64,000 bases of DNA from Orobanche coerulescens (Eukaryota; Streptophyta; Magnoliopsida; Lamiales; Orobanchaceae): positions 114,499,501 to 114,563,500 of the forward strand of contig CM065811.1 of the NCBI GenBank assembly GCA_033398695.1, read 5' to 3'. The notes beneath the pieces were generated by a model, which did no database searches, had not been told where the DNA came from, and saw nothing but the letters and a program-made list of their open reading frames with translations. Each line of letters starts with the position of its first letter. Within the stretch, counting starts at the first letter, position 1. The translations under genes and the position numbers were made by a program. Below are positions 11,401 through 23,580 of this stretch, piece by piece.

Positions 11401-11917
11401 GACTACGGACTGTCAAAAAATCTTTGACGAGCTCAAGAGGAGGTGGCGATCGCTCCAGGTGTTAGTCTTACGCGAGAATGGAAGGATTCATTATATACAC
11501 GGATGCATCTAAACATGGAGTGGGATGTGTCTTCATGCAGAACGCCAGAGTTATTGCCTACTCATCTCGACAACTAAAGCCATACGAAATGAATTACCCG
11601 ACGCATGACTTAGAGCTAACCGCAGTGGTACACGCCCTCAATATTTGGAGGCACTATCTTTATAGAGTTACTTGTAAGATTTTCACGGACCATAAGAGCT
11701 TGAATATATCTTCACCCAGAGGGAATTAAACATGAGACAGAGGTGTTGGTTGGAGCTAATCAAAGACTACGATATTGAATTCTCATACCACCCCGGGAAG
11801 TCCAATGTCGTAGCTAATGCACTTAGTCAGAAAACAACACAAGAAGTAACGCTATCCAGCCTAACGGTTCGACCCGAACTGCAGCAAGACATCAGGAGAA
11901 GTGGTACTGAAGTATAG
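11401..11917 (+). pseudogene. RNase H, family A unit 1 (broken)
   Basis: RNase H of the RT complex, which removes template RNA. Readable blocks are [14 protein letters not shown] (first catalytic Asp), [36 protein letters not shown] (catalytic Glu in DLEL) and [10 protein letters not shown] one-base loss near 11700 and a stop near 11915 break it. It ends with the [16 protein letters not shown] link to integrase. Confidence 0.88.
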
Positions 11918-12880
11918 GTACAACACAGGCAAGGACAATTGTGCTCAATCAATACACATTCGTCCGTACTAAATGAGATACGTCTAGCACAGATGGAGGA
12001 TCCTGAACTACATGCGACCGGTGTGAGGATCAAGGAAGGAAATGTTTCCGACTATAAGATCCTGGGGGACTTGGTGAGGTTCAAGAATCGGATCTGTATT
12101 GCGCCGAATGTCGAGCTGAAGCAAACTATACTGAGAGAAGTAAACTCCACTCCCTACTCCATTCACCCAGGAGCGAGCAAAATGTACAAAGATCTGCGAA
12201 AGAGTTTTTGGTGGAAGAATATGAAACAGGAAGTGGCTAGATTCGTTGCCCGATGTATGACGTACCAACAAGTAAAAATTGAACACCGCAGGCCAGCCGG
12301 AATCATGCAAACCTTACCCATTCCGGAGTGGAAATGGGAAAGAATATCAATGGATTTTGTTACCAAGTTACCAACGGCGGTGGGAGAAAAGGACACAATT
12401 TGGATTATCGTTGATCGATTAATGAAATCAGCACATTTTATTCCAATTCAGAAAGCAACCAGAACAGAACATTTAGCCACTATTTTCATCAGGGAGATTG
12501 TGAGACTTCACGGCATTCCCTCATCCATCATATTGGATAGGGACACCAGGTACGTGTCCCAGTTTTGGAAAGCCGTTCATAAATCCATGGGAAGCCAGCT
12601 GCATTTTAGCACAGCCTATCACCCTCAGACGGATGGAGAGACCGAGTGCACGATACAAACGTTGAATATATGTTGAGAGCATGTGTGCTCAATTGGGGTA
12701 AGGATTAGGTTAAGCATCTCGGGTGAGTGGAGTTTTCGTACAAGTCTCCATTATGCTGGGATGGTGCTTATGACACTGTAGCTACCGAGTTAGATCTGAT
12801 CCAGGAATCCATTAAGAATATTTCTGTTGTTAGAAAACATATGCTAGCTGCATAGAGCCGGCAGAAATCATATGCTGAGA
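11918..12880 (+). pseudogene. Integrase, family A unit 1 (broken)
   Basis: Integrase inserts element DNA into the genome. The zinc-binding N-domain is damaged: the usual EAH is EVN and the second CxxC cysteine is Tyr (CMTYQQV). The catalytic core keeps MDFV, LDRDTRYVS and DGETECTIQ, the three DD35E residues. A stop follows at 12676. About 70 bp are missing near 12757 compared with unit 2: TTTTCGTACAA joins straight to GTCTCCATTATG, with a short CAA repeat at the join. Confidence 0.9.
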
Positions 12881-13345
12881 ACCGGCAGCGACCGTTGGAA
12901 TTTGCAGTCGGGGATCACGTTTGGGTCAAAGTATCATCTATGCGAGGTATGCGGTGTTTCGTCCAGAATGGTAAGTTAAGCCCAAGGTTCATAGGATCGT
13001 TCGAGATATTGGACCGAGTTAGAAAGCTTGTGTATCGATTAGCCCTGCCGCCGCATTTGGATGGAGTGCATAATGTCTTTCACATCTCTCAGTTAAGGAA
13101 ATATGTCTATGATCCGAGTCACAAACTCAATTTCGAAGAAGTGGAAATTTCTGACGACGCTACCTTTAGAGAAGTGCCGATCGCTATCTTGGATCGGCAT
13201 ATGGAAACGTTACGAAATAAAGTCATACCCCTTGTGAAGGTTCAGTGGTCGCACCACAGCATGGAAGAAGCAACTTGGGAGACCGAGTCGAGCCTGAAGG
13301 AGAGTCATCCCGAGTTATTTTCAAAGTTTCGGGATGAAACTATTT
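12881..13345 (+). pseudogene. Integrase C-terminus and chromodomain, family A unit 1
   Basis: Open from 12895. Blocks are GDHVWVKVSSMRGMR, GKLSPRFIGSFEILDRV, VHNVFHISQLRKYV and IPLVKVQWSHHSMEEATWE. The last is the chromodomain with its aromatic positions. The expected stop after ELFS has become AAG, so the frame reads on through the polypurine tract into the 3' LTR to 13408. This is probably the least damaged domain of unit 1. Confidence 0.9.
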
Positions 13346-13358
13346 TAAGGGGATGGTA
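13341..13358 (+). other. Polypurine tract of unit A1
   Basis: TATTTTAAGGGGATGGTA directly precedes the LTR start at 13359. The same tract stands before LTR A3 as TTTTAAGGGGGATGGTA. It is the probable primer for plus-strand DNA synthesis. Confidence 0.75.
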
Positions 13359-15738
13359 TGTAATACCATGGGTATTTCATGCTTTAATTACCGTGTACTT
13401 CATAAATTAAAATGCAATTTTATCATTTGCGATGTTGCCTTCTTATATTATGTGATTTCATTAAAGTGATATTGCGATACAATTGTGTGATGTGAATGGA
13501 ACGGAGGTGACATACCTTGACGCTGTTGGACAATCGTCGGTGGGAATATGACGGTGGCCAACGTTTTGTTCCCCGAGGAATTGTTGACTAGTGAAAAGGT
13601 GGTCACCACGAGTTGGTTAAAATGTGATAAATGACTAAGGGACTGAGTGACTAACGTACGCTAATTGACATGCATAACGTACGTTAGTTTTGCAACATTA
13701 TGTACGTTAACATCACTTGATTACGTACGTAAGGCTATAATTAGTCTTCCGACCAGAATCATTCTTTTGACGCGGATTGGGGTACTTTCGGTGGGCTAGA
13801 AGACAAACGAGTCAACTGCTTGTAACGTACGCTAATTGCCAAGCTTAGCGTATGCTATGGTCAGGTGTCTTACGTAAGTTATGACACCCTACGTACGTAA
13901 TAGGTGGGGACATTCCAGGCAGTAGCTTTTCGACGGACTTTACGCACATTAACTAGAGTACATTACGTACATAATACTCTTTACGTACGTAAAGCATTGA
14001 GCACCAACATACGTTAACGCAATCGAGGGTTATAAAATAACACTTCCTCCTTCATTTTCCTCAGCCAAAAAACACTTGTGAAGCCTCCTTGAAGACTTTC
14101 CCAGCCCCTTATATGATTCTTGGCCTCCCATAACACTTGTATTAACATAGAGGAGGGGATTACTCAAGCTCCGGAGAAGAATATCTAGGTCAATCGATCC
14201 ATTATTCATTCCACCTAGTTGTTCTTTGTTGCTTCTTCATCATTCCTCATTGTTCTTCCTCTATTAAGGTAAGTCTATCAATCCTTGAGGTTATCTCTTT
14301 GATATTATTATTATGCCTATTGGATTACAGGTATATGGGTAGTTTTGTTAGCTATCGTAGACAATCTAATCGGATGAACTTGTAGTAATCAAAACTATTC
14401 GTTGTAAGTATATTTCGTTTCCGAACCATTAATTCATGTATCTTGTTGTATTAATCATATGAGAAATTCCCATTTCAATCAACCTTGGAAATGTAAACTC
14501 GACGAATCAATTGTAGGAGAAATTCCGTTAGGAATCCTATCACCCTATGCTAAACTCGTTGTAACCCATTTTGCTAATATGATTATCAACGTTAATTAAC
14601 TAGGAGAAATCAACTCAATAGTATTACCATCATTAGGAATCAACAATTGAAATCGTTGTGTGAAATAGTAACCCACCGAATGGAGAACTCGGAATAGAGA
14701 ATTGAATTAGTAGTTGTGGAATTCAATTATGATATAGTCGATTGTTGTCAACCGAAATAATGTTGGGGATAATCTTGTTGAGCAAATTGTTATAATAATC
14801 GTTAATCAAAGAATTAAAAAACATAATAATGCGTATTGCTATTGAACTTAGAAACACGATTCTAGTTTTGTGAAATCGAACTAAGTTAAGAATTCGGATA
14901 GGAAAGGGAATGGGAAACTAGTTTTATTCGTCACTATCCATATGAAATGTTAATCGGGGATTATGTGATTAGTTTGAACTCGACCGGTCATGGAAGTTCA
15001 AGTTGTCGTAAGGCACTTACCGTCATATTCAAGGCAAGTAAAATCTTGCTCGAGAAGTGTTAATTTTATTTCAATATTCGGAATACATGAATGTGTTGTT
15101 GTGTGATAAATGCCGAACGATTGTCTTTCTCTAGAAATTGCGTTATGAATGGGCCGATGTGATGGGGATAAAACCTGAATGGTACACGTGTGGAAATGTG
15201 TTGAGGGATAAGACCCAAAACGGCACCCACGTTCCGGAGTATTCCTGTGTGGATACTTCCGTGACCCTTGGTTGCGATTTTGGGGTTTATGTGTTAAAAA
15301 GAGAAAGACAGCATCGGCCATATTGTGAATTATCATCTTTATGTTATGTGGCACGGTGTTAATAAATCGTGTATTTCGTTGTGAATATTGTTATTGATTA
15401 TCATTCTCTGACCCCGGTTTGTCTGGCATGATTCGTCGTGCCAGGTAAATTTGTTAAATATGTGTAGGACATTCTCGAGGGGTCCAATTAGGCTTGAACG
15501 GTGTTGGGATAAAATTTTGATACCGCATGTTTTAATTTTGATTTCCGAAACCTCCGTTTATGTAATAATTGTGTTTTGAATTATGTTTCTTTCAAAAACA
15601 TTCCCTTTCATGTTATGTAACCGTGGACTCATCATTTATAATAATTAATTTAAAATATCAATTGCCCAAAATAGCCTTGTGGGTCCCACTCGGGATTCAC
15701 GGCACTGTAATGCCTCGGGAAATTTTAGGGGTGTTACA
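13359..15738 (+). mobile_element. Family A middle LTR (second of three)
   Basis: 2,380 bp from TGTAATACCATGGGTA to AGGGGTGTTACA. It is the 3' LTR of unit 1 and the 5' LTR of unit 2, because a second primer site and gag follow directly with no target duplication between. It differs from LTR A1 by scattered substitutions and small indels. It carries the palindrome cluster, the TATA box near 14032 and the segment shared with family E LTRs (15150-15310). Confidence 0.92.
13645..14020 (+). repeat. Palindrome cluster of LTR A2
   Basis: Same order as in LTR A1: AACGTACGCTAATT, TTACGTACGTAAGG, GACAAACGAGTCAACTG, TAGCGTATGCTA, CTACGTACGTAATAGG, then TTTACGTACGTAAAG, ending ~12 bp before the TATA box. 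Several copies differ from A1 by single changes within the palindrome. Confidence 0.88.
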
Positions 15739-16169
15739 GAAAATAGTATCAGAGAGCCCGGTTCCTGTTGTAAAAGAATTTGAAAAATTTCTCCTTATTT
15801 TCAAAGTTTATCCAAGTCCAACCACCCAAGAGACCATAACTCTTCATGGGAATTAAGAGTAAGTAGTGTACGTGTTTTCTGTTTGGGTACAACATTTAAT
15901 TTGCAGGAGATAACTGTGTGTTGAACTGTCCCTTAGATTTATATTGTCTGTAATGGCACGCCGTGGAGCTAGGAGGATAGTAAACGATGCTCAGGGTTCC
16001 GTCGTGAACCAAAATGAGGATAGGAACACTGCCGAGACCATTCCAGCAAGGAATTAGCCGCCACTGATTAATAAAAAACAATCAGGAGGCAGAACGCTAG
16101 AATAACAACCCTGGAGGCATGGACCCAGACTTCATTCAGTCCCTCGCCCAAGCTACTGCCATGGGGATC
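15739..16169 (+). pseudogene. gag: Primer site, leader and start of gag, family A unit 2
   Basis: The primer site reads TAGTATCAGAGAGCC (near 15744), one change from unit 1, so priming would be weakened. After a ~200 bp leader the gag ATG lies at 15953 (MARRGARRIVNDAQG). Stops occur in the first 50 codons. At 16169 gag is interrupted by the family S solo LTR and resumes at 19125. The last five bases, GGATC (16165-16169), are the left target duplication of that insertion. Confidence 0.88.
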
Positions 16170-19124
16170 TGTAAAACCCAGATTTTTGAACATGTTAAAA
16201 TACCCTTTAATCTCGAATCTATAAAAGATATTTAATTATTTAAAATATTTCATTACGATTATAACCTAAGTATTTAAATCCTTAACATTTGAACAAATTA
16301 ATGTAATGAGAATATAAGACTTATACTGAAATAATTTTTACACATTTAAAATTGTCACACGTTTTCTATTTTTGTCCCTAGCCGAATGATATGTTGTACA
16401 CAAACATATGGAATCGTGAATCATGTCAAGGTTTGTGATGGGTTTTAATTTGGCAAAGTCTTCCATCAAATCCCCATAATTTAGGCATTTTCCTTTTTGA
16501 AAATCCTCCACACTCGCCTATATATATCACACACACATACTTCACAAAACTAAAAACCCTAAAACCTAAAACCAAATACGGTGGCTACCTAGTTCTCTAC
16601 CATTCCCGTTCGATTGAGGCGTGCACAAAGGAAGGCTTGGTGGTAGATTGAAGTTCTCCGGTGCGTTGGTATGATTAAACACGTTATATGATGGCTTAAA
16701 TGAATTCTGGAATTAAGACAGCTTGTATACTTGAATTTGTGAATGATATAGGTCATGATATATAATGATTCAATTCAGTTTCTTTTTATGAAAACCTAGT
16801 TTTATGTCTTAGTTAAGTTCTCAAATTAGTTTGGAGTGATTTCGAGTTGTTTTGGTCGTGTTTTTTATTTTTGTGTGATTAAGTGTTGAATCTGAAATTC
16901 GGGAGTCTGAAATCAGTCCACTTTGTCGATTTTTGATTCAAAAACTATAACTAGTTGGGCCATGAAACTCCACAGTATATAACTATTATATGATTTGTAA
17001 TACCTTGAATTGTTGGGAATTTTTCCTGGATGTTTTGGTAGGTCGTTGAGGTGGATACGTTTTGGGTACAACTGCAGGTCGGTTTTCTGAATAGTCTGAG
17101 TTTGAGTATTTTTCGTGTGGGGTTAAATTCTGGAAAAATTCGTGTGCATTATAAAGGCATTGAAGTACCTGTGTGAAGTTTTGTGAATTTTACTTTTGAG
17201 TTCTGATGTGGTTAAAAAATTCGTCAAGTTGTAACCTGTTCATAGATAAAAGCTGATAAAAAGGTTAAAATGCTAATAAAGGTTAGGGTTGTATTAAATT
17301 TCTCCAGGAATGCTATCAGGTTTTTGGGTCATATTTTAAGGGGTCCTTTTTAATGATACCAACGTGTTTTTGAGTGATTCTTGAGTCTAAAATCAAGTTC
17401 TGGAAAAGTAATTTCTGAATATGTAAGTCTTGTAATTTTTAAAAGTCGAGAGAATCTCTTTTCTGATTTGACAAGTTCAAGTGTCAAACCTGTCAATTAG
17501 TAATCCGAATTTCAACCTTGGTTTATGATTTTTGTTTTGAAATCAGTAAGGAATCATTAACTCAAATTGGATAGGGCTTAAATATAAGATGTGTTTGGCT
17601 TCTGTGATTTTTGGTGGAATTTTTAGAGAAGCAGATCATGGTCTCTTAATTGCTTACTTTTTGAATCTCAGATCTGTCACCGAATCTGGACTAGTTTTGA
17701 TAAGGAATTTTTGTTCTATAGCTATACTACTTGGAAATTCTACAAAATTACACAAAGTAGAAAACATATGTACCTACCTGGGGAAATTTTGCTAAGGCTC
17801 CAGGAGGTGCACAATTATACTTTAAAAATCCGGAAACGTGATACATGTTTTGATATTAAAAGCTGAGTTTTCTTAAAAAGGTGGTTACACACTCAAAATC
17901 CATTATATTACTAAAATGAGTAACCAAATTCATTTGGACTTAAAGTAATACTTGATTATTGATTCGTATAGGTTCCGTGAAGCGGGAGTGATACTGTATC
18001 TTGTGATCCATCTATCTTTGTTTACTTTTGCTGTTGAATAAGGTACAGATATTCCGTACTCTTTCAGCAAGAGTACAACTACTTTCTCTCTCATGACCTT
18101 TCTCTCTCTTTTATATTATTTGCCTATCTTATTTTGGACTGTTGATATTCGAACTCTTCGTTTGAACCTTTGACATTGCATCTTTGATTTGATACATGTG
18201 AATTGAACCTTTGATATTAGCCCTTTGATTATTCGAACCTTTGATATTGAACTTTGACTATATGATTATGACCTACACTTTGATTTGGACTTGTACTTTT
18301 GACCCTTAAGTATTTACCCAGGTATTATCTGTTCCCAGTTATGAGGGGTCCATGACCGTAGCTTTGATGCACCAATGTTATGACTCTAGTGTGGTTGGAG
18401 AGATGTACCACACAGTCCCTTATTTGCTATCTGCTATGGCCATTGTTATGATTATGAATTGTTTGCAGGGGCGTATGCATGCATCCTAGATTTGTTTGTT
18501 ATCTGTTTGGGATACTATGATGATATGGATATATATCATATTCGTTTGGTGATTGGGCATGCGACGCAGTCCCTTCACATTTGGGAGTTGATCACTCCAT
18601 TGGGCTACTATTTGTTCAGATATTTGTTTGGGCCGGGGGTAAAATACTATATCCACATTCATACACTTTATACTTAAACTTTGATATCCTTTTGATTATC
18701 CATTGACACCATATGTATTCTATCTTCGCATTCCTTTGATTATTATCTTATCTCGTTTGATCTGTTTTCTTATTTGCTTTATATATGTTCACTGAGCTTT
18801 TTATGCTCAGCCGCTTTTCTTCTCCATGTGACATGTACTTAAGCTAGGAGCGGGGTTATTAGCTTGGGGATGAGAGAAAGTGGATTACTCTATAGCTTTA
18901 TTTAAATAATGGACTTTATTTCCTTATCGTTATTTCCGGATTTCGGACATTTTTATCGTACTCTCTTTTGTTCGGTTTCGGGGACACTTGGTGTTGTTTT
19001 AGTCCCCTTTTGATACTCTTTTGATAATTTTTAATTAAGACTTCCGCTGTTTGATTAGAATCTGTTGTATCTGATATGCCACCATAAAGTGACGCTTCTA
19101 CCCTTGCCCGGTTAGGGCATTACA
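16170..19124 (+). mobile_element. Family S solo LTR nested in gag of unit A2
   Basis: 2,955 bp, TGTAAAACCC to GGGCATTACA, flanked by a perfect 5-bp target duplication GGATC (16165-16169 and 19125-19129). The interrupted gag resumes in register (GGGGATC then CTCAAGTCAACC). There is no primer site, coding region or second LTR, so this is a solo LTR left by recombination between two LTRs. A TATA-like TATATATATC lies at 16519-16528, with an AAACCCTAAAACC stretch after it. No palindrome cluster precedes the TATA box, unlike the other families here. Its ends match 1-194 on the opposite strand. Confidence 0.96.
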
Positions 19125-20080
19125 GGATCTCTCAAGTCAACCAAATAGAATGGATACCAGTCATCAACGTGGAGGAGAACGCAGGGAGAGACCGATGGTT
19201 GGGAGAGATGTTGAAAGCTAGGACGCCATTATTTGACGAAGCAGGGGAGAAACACGTGGACGACTGGATTTCTGAAATGGAGACCGCCTTCGATGTGATC
19301 GGTTGTCCAGAAAACCAAAAGGTGCCGCTCGGGATTAATCAACTCAGCAACACTGCTGCCTGCTAGTGGAGAACTTACAACCCGGAAAACTGAGTAGTCG
19401 GGTGGGCCGAATTTGCCCGGCTACTTAGGAGCGAATACTGTCTTAGATCAGCCCAAACCGCTCGTCCACAAGACATATTCCGTGCCGGACCACAGAATTT
19501 TCCAGTACCGGAAGTCATTGGGGCCTACTGTACCGAGCTAAGTTATGTCTCACAGATGTTTCCATCAGAGGATCAACGAAACTGTCACCTTGCGCAGAGG
19601 TTGCCGAAGATGTATAACGCTATGCCGTCGTATTCCACGGTACGACTCTGAGGGCATACGAGGACGTAGTCATAGCATATGCCGGTACTGTTGTTAACAC
19701 TGACACCAGACACAATTCGAAGAAGCAGAAGTTATCTACTCAGTTAGGGAGTACCAACAAGACGAACTCGGGGTCCCTATCTTCTTTTAAGTCAGAAGTT
19801 TTGTACCAACAGAGGGTGCATCTGATCGGCCTTACCGTAAAGACTGCTTCAATTGTAGCATATCCAGACATACCAAGGGCCGGTGTCACAAGTCGGTTAC
19901 CAAATTTTTCTCTTGCAGAAAAAGTAGAGACATGTCTCGTTACTGCTGGCGAGCCAATCCTGCACAGAACTCAGCTCCACATTAAAGTCAACAAGGCTCT
20001 ATGCAATCCTCCAGGACACCTACCAATTCCAACTACCGAGCTCCACCCAACATGATGCCGGTCGAGGCCGTGGGCGCGGT
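19125..20080 (+). pseudogene. gag: gag (continued), family A unit 2
   Basis: Continues from 16169 after the solo LTR. An open stretch from 19169 covers the gag-domain start (GRDRWLGEMLKARTPLFD) to a stop near 19362. Further frames cover LSYVSQMFPSEDQRNCH. The zinc knuckles are decayed: the first reads CFNCSISRHTKGRC, and the second has lost its first Cys and its His (FFSCRKSRDMSRYC). It is more damaged than unit 1. Confidence 0.88.
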
Positions 20081-20630
20081 GGTGGCACTTTATCCTTTTC
20101 TGAGTCATTATCGTCCTGTATATCTAAACTGAGGGCTATGGATGGTCAGTCCGCGCCAGCTAGCTCAGGTACACTTCTTGTTAACGCCATGCTTGTTCAT
20201 GTACTATTTGATACTGGAGTCACACATTCATTTATATCTGTGGAATGTGTTGAGCGTTTAAATCTTGCTTGTGTGCCTTGTGAATCCTTTACTGTTAAAC
20301 TACCCGAGGGTAGTAGAGTAGGCGGCAATCTAGAAGTTCAAGACCGTTAGATCCGCATCAATGATTGTGGTTGGACTGCAAATCTTATGATTTTCCGCTT
20401 GAATGAAGATATCATTTTAGCTATGGACTAGATGCCATTGCACATGACGATATTGGATACCTACCACTTGACTATTTACATCATGGCTTGCGATGGTGCC
20501 ACACATGTTATCAAAGGTCGAGAACATTTCAGTATGAAAGGGTCTCTCAGCCTTCTTGCATCGGAATTCTCCTGTAACTCTCGAGAAATGTACTATGGGT
20601 GTTATGTTCTCCAAGAGGATACATCACAAC
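20081..20630 (+). pseudogene. Aspartic protease region, family A unit 2
   Basis: The protease block reads VHVLFDTGVTHSFIS (near 20196-20240), keeping the catalytic DTG triad that unit 1 has lost, with A to V after it. The frame ends near 20347. The next piece ([18 protein letters not shown], 20440-20490) belongs to the protease C-terminus. A stop replaces the Trp of GMDWM near 20430. Confidence 0.82.
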
Positions 20631-21580
20631 TTTCGGTCGTGAACATCCTGGTGGTCAATGAATTTCCAGACGTCTTTCCCGATGAACTACCAGGGCTGCC
20701 GCCGCACCGAGAAGTTGATCTCTCCATTGAACTTGAGCCGGGAATGATACCTATTTTCAAATCTCCTTATAGGATGGAACCGGCCGAGATGAAAGAATTG
20801 AAGATACAGCTCGAAGATTTCCTGGAGAAGGGATTGATCCGCCTGAGCACCTCGCCGTGGGGCGCGCTGGTACTCTTTGTTAAAAAGAAGGATAACTCTC
20901 TACGCTTGTGCATTGACTACAGAGAATTAAACAAGGTTACTATCAACAATCGTTATCCACTTCCAAGGATCGATGATCTCCTAGATCAATTATAGGGGGC
21001 GGTTGTGTTTTCGAAGATCCATCTATGGTCCGTATATCACCAATTGAGGATTTGGGAGAAAGATATACCAAGACTGAATTCCGATCGAAGTATGAACATT
21101 ATGAGTATATCATGGTATCATTCGGTTTGACCAATTCCCCAGCCATTTTAATGGAGTTGATGAACAGAGTTTTAATCGATGTCCTCGATAAGTGCGTCGT
21201 AGCTTTTATTGACGACATCCTAATTTATTCTCGAAGCCGACAGGAACACTAAGAACAATCGAGACAGGTACTAAGCGTGTTGAGGCAACACCAACTTTAT
21301 GCAAAACTTGCCAAGTGCGAATTCTGGATACCGAAAGTAATTTTCCTCAGACATGTTGTCTCGGCAAAAGGCGTTAAAGTCAATCCACAAAAGATCGAAA
21401 TGATAATGAGTTGGGAACCGCCGAAGAACGTCAATGAGGTAAGGAGTATTCTAGGATTGGCGGGTTATTATCGAAGATTCATCGAGGCTTTTTCCTGTAT
21501 CTCTAGACCACTAACAAACCTACTGAGGAAAACTACCAAGTTTGTATGGACTACGGACTATCAGAAAAGCTTTTGACGAG
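20631..21580 (+). pseudogene. Reverse transcriptase, family A unit 2 (broken)
   Basis: Runs from [16 protein letters not shown] through [29 protein letters not shown] (near 21215) and [14 protein letters not shown] (near 21460). A stop at 20992 and a short frame change near 21050 break it. The first RT third is better preserved than in unit 1, which has a stop at the matching place. The units therefore carry different defects. Confidence 0.92.
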
Positions 21581-22020
21581 CTCAAGAGGAGGCTGACGAC
21601 TGCTCCAGTGTTAGTGCTGCCATAGGGAACGGAAGGATTCGTTATATACACGAATGCATCTAAACATGAACTGTGATGCGTCTTCATGCAGAGCGACAGA
21701 GTTATTGCGTACGCATCTCAACAACTGAATCCGTACGAAATGAATTACCCGACGCATGACTTAGAGCTAGCTGCAGTGGTACATGCCCTCAAGATTTGGA
21801 GGCAATATCTTTACGGAGTTACTTGAAAGATTTTCACGGACCATAAGAGCTTGAAATATATCTTCACCCAGAAGGAATTAAACATGAGACAGAGGTGCTG
21901 GTTGGAGCTAATAAAAGACTGCGATATGGAAATCTCATACCACCCTAGGAAGGCCAATGTCGTAGCTGATGCACTTAGTCGGAAAACTACACAAGAATTA
22001 ATGTTATCCAGCCTAACGCT
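21581..22020 (+). pseudogene. RNase H, family A unit 2 (broken)
   Basis: YTNASKHEL replaces the TDAS block, so the first catalytic Asp is Asn, and a stop near 21820 precedes FTDHKSL. The tail [18 protein letters not shown] and [15 protein letters not shown] leads into integrase without further damage. Confidence 0.85.
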
Positions 22021-23580
22021 TCAACCCGAACTGCAGCAAGACATCAGGAGAAGTGGTACTGAAGTATGGGTACAACACAGGCAAGGACAATTGTGCTCAA
22101 TCAATATACATTCGTCCTTACTAAACGAGATACGTATAGCACAGATGGAGGATCCCGAACTACATGCGATCGGTGCGAGGATCGAGGAAGGAAATGTTTC
22201 TGACTATAAGATCCAGGGGGACTTGGTGAGGTTCAAGAATAGGATCTGTATTCCGCCGAATGACGAGCTGAAGCAAACTATACTGATAGAAGTACATTGG
22301 CATGGCAACGGGGCGGGGATGGGGCGGGGATCGCCATTCCCGGCCCCGGCCCCGGTTTGTAAAACACTCCCCCAGCCTCGGCCCCGGTCCCGCCCTGGTT
22401 TGTGATACCCTCCCCCGGCCCCGGTCAACCCCCGGTCAAACCCCGGTCAAACCCCGGTCAACCCCAGGTCAACGCTCGATTTAATATAAAATATATAATT
22501 TTTTTAATATATATATATATTTAATAAATATATAGTTTTTTTTAATATATACATATATATATATTTAGTAAAATATATAATTTTTTAATATATATAATAT
22601 ATACTGGTCCGGCGGGTCGAGGACCCCATCCCGACCGGACCCGTCCCGGTTTTTAAATGGAAAATCCCTGCCCACCACAGTACCCGGTTTGGCGGGGAAT
22701 CCCCGACCCCGGTCGGGTCGGGGGGAGCGGGTTTCGGGGCGGGGCGGGTCAAATTGCCATGCCTAGAAGTACACTCCACTCCCTACTCCATTCACCCAGG
22801 AGCGAGCAAAATGTACAAAGATCTGCGAAAGAGTTTTTGGTGGAAGAATATGAAACAGGAAGTGGCTAGATCGTTGCCCGATGTATGATGTACGAACAAG
22901 TAAAAATTGAACACCGCAGACCAGCCAGAATCATTCAACCCTTACCCATTCTGGAGTGGAAATGGGAAAGCATATCAATGGATTTTGTTGCCAAGTTACC
23001 AACGACTGTGGGAGGAAAGGACACAATTTAGATTATTGTTGATCGATTAATGAAATCAGCACATTTTATTCCAATTCAGGAAGCAACTGGAATAGAACAC
23101 TTAGCCACTATTTGCATCAGGTAGATCATGAGATTGCATGGCGTTCCCTCATCCATCATATGGGAAAGGGACACCTGATATGTGTCCCGTTTTTGGAAAG
23201 TCGTTCATAAATCCATGGGAAGCCAGTTGAATTTTAGCACAACCTATCACCCTCAGACGGATGGACAGACCGAGCGCACGATACAAACCTTGAAAGATAT
23301 GTTGAGAGCATGTGTGCTCAATTGGGGTAAGAATTGGGTTAAGCATCTTGGGTTAGTTGAGTTTTCGTACAACAACAGCTGGAATGCGAGCATAGGCATG
23401 GCACCATTTGAGGCCCTGTATGGGCGAAGATGCAAGTCTCCATTATGCTGGGATGATGCTTCTGACACCGTAGCTACCGAGTTAGATCTGATCCAGGAAT
23501 CCATTAAGAATATTTCTGTTGTTCGAAAACATATGCTAGCAGCGCAGAGCCGGTAGAAATCATATGCTGAGAACCGGCAG
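22021..23580 (+). pseudogene. Integrase, family A unit 2, split by a hAT MITE
   Basis: Open from 21851 to 22296, where a MITE (22297-22765) is inserted in the zinc-binding domain. Coding resumes at 22774 (LHSLLHPGASKMYKDL in the repaired sense). The core keeps MDFVAKL but has stops near 23031 and 23124. The SDRD aspartate region is changed (WERDTxYVSR), and DGQTERTIQT keeps the catalytic Glu. The SYNNSWNASIGMAPFEALYG block missing from unit 1 is present here (23370-23430). Confidence 0.9.
22297..22765. mobile_element. hAT-type MITE, 469 bp, in integrase of unit A2
   Basis: Terminal inverted repeats are TTGGCATGGCAA (left) and TTGCCATGCCTA (right), 11 of 12 paired. An 8-bp target duplication GAAGTACA (22289-22296 and 22766-22773) is the length typical of hAT elements. 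The ends are very GC-rich (runs of GGGGCGGGG and CCCCGGTC), and the centre (22480-22600) is almost pure A/T. It has no coding capacity. The GGCAACGGGGCGGGG start is a look I associate with non-autonomous hAT elements of plants. Confidence 0.9.

Noticed and set aside
22300..22460. CpG island or host promoter at the GC-rich block
   Set aside because: Explained by a hAT-type MITE with inverted termini and 8-bp duplication inside an integrase pseudogene.
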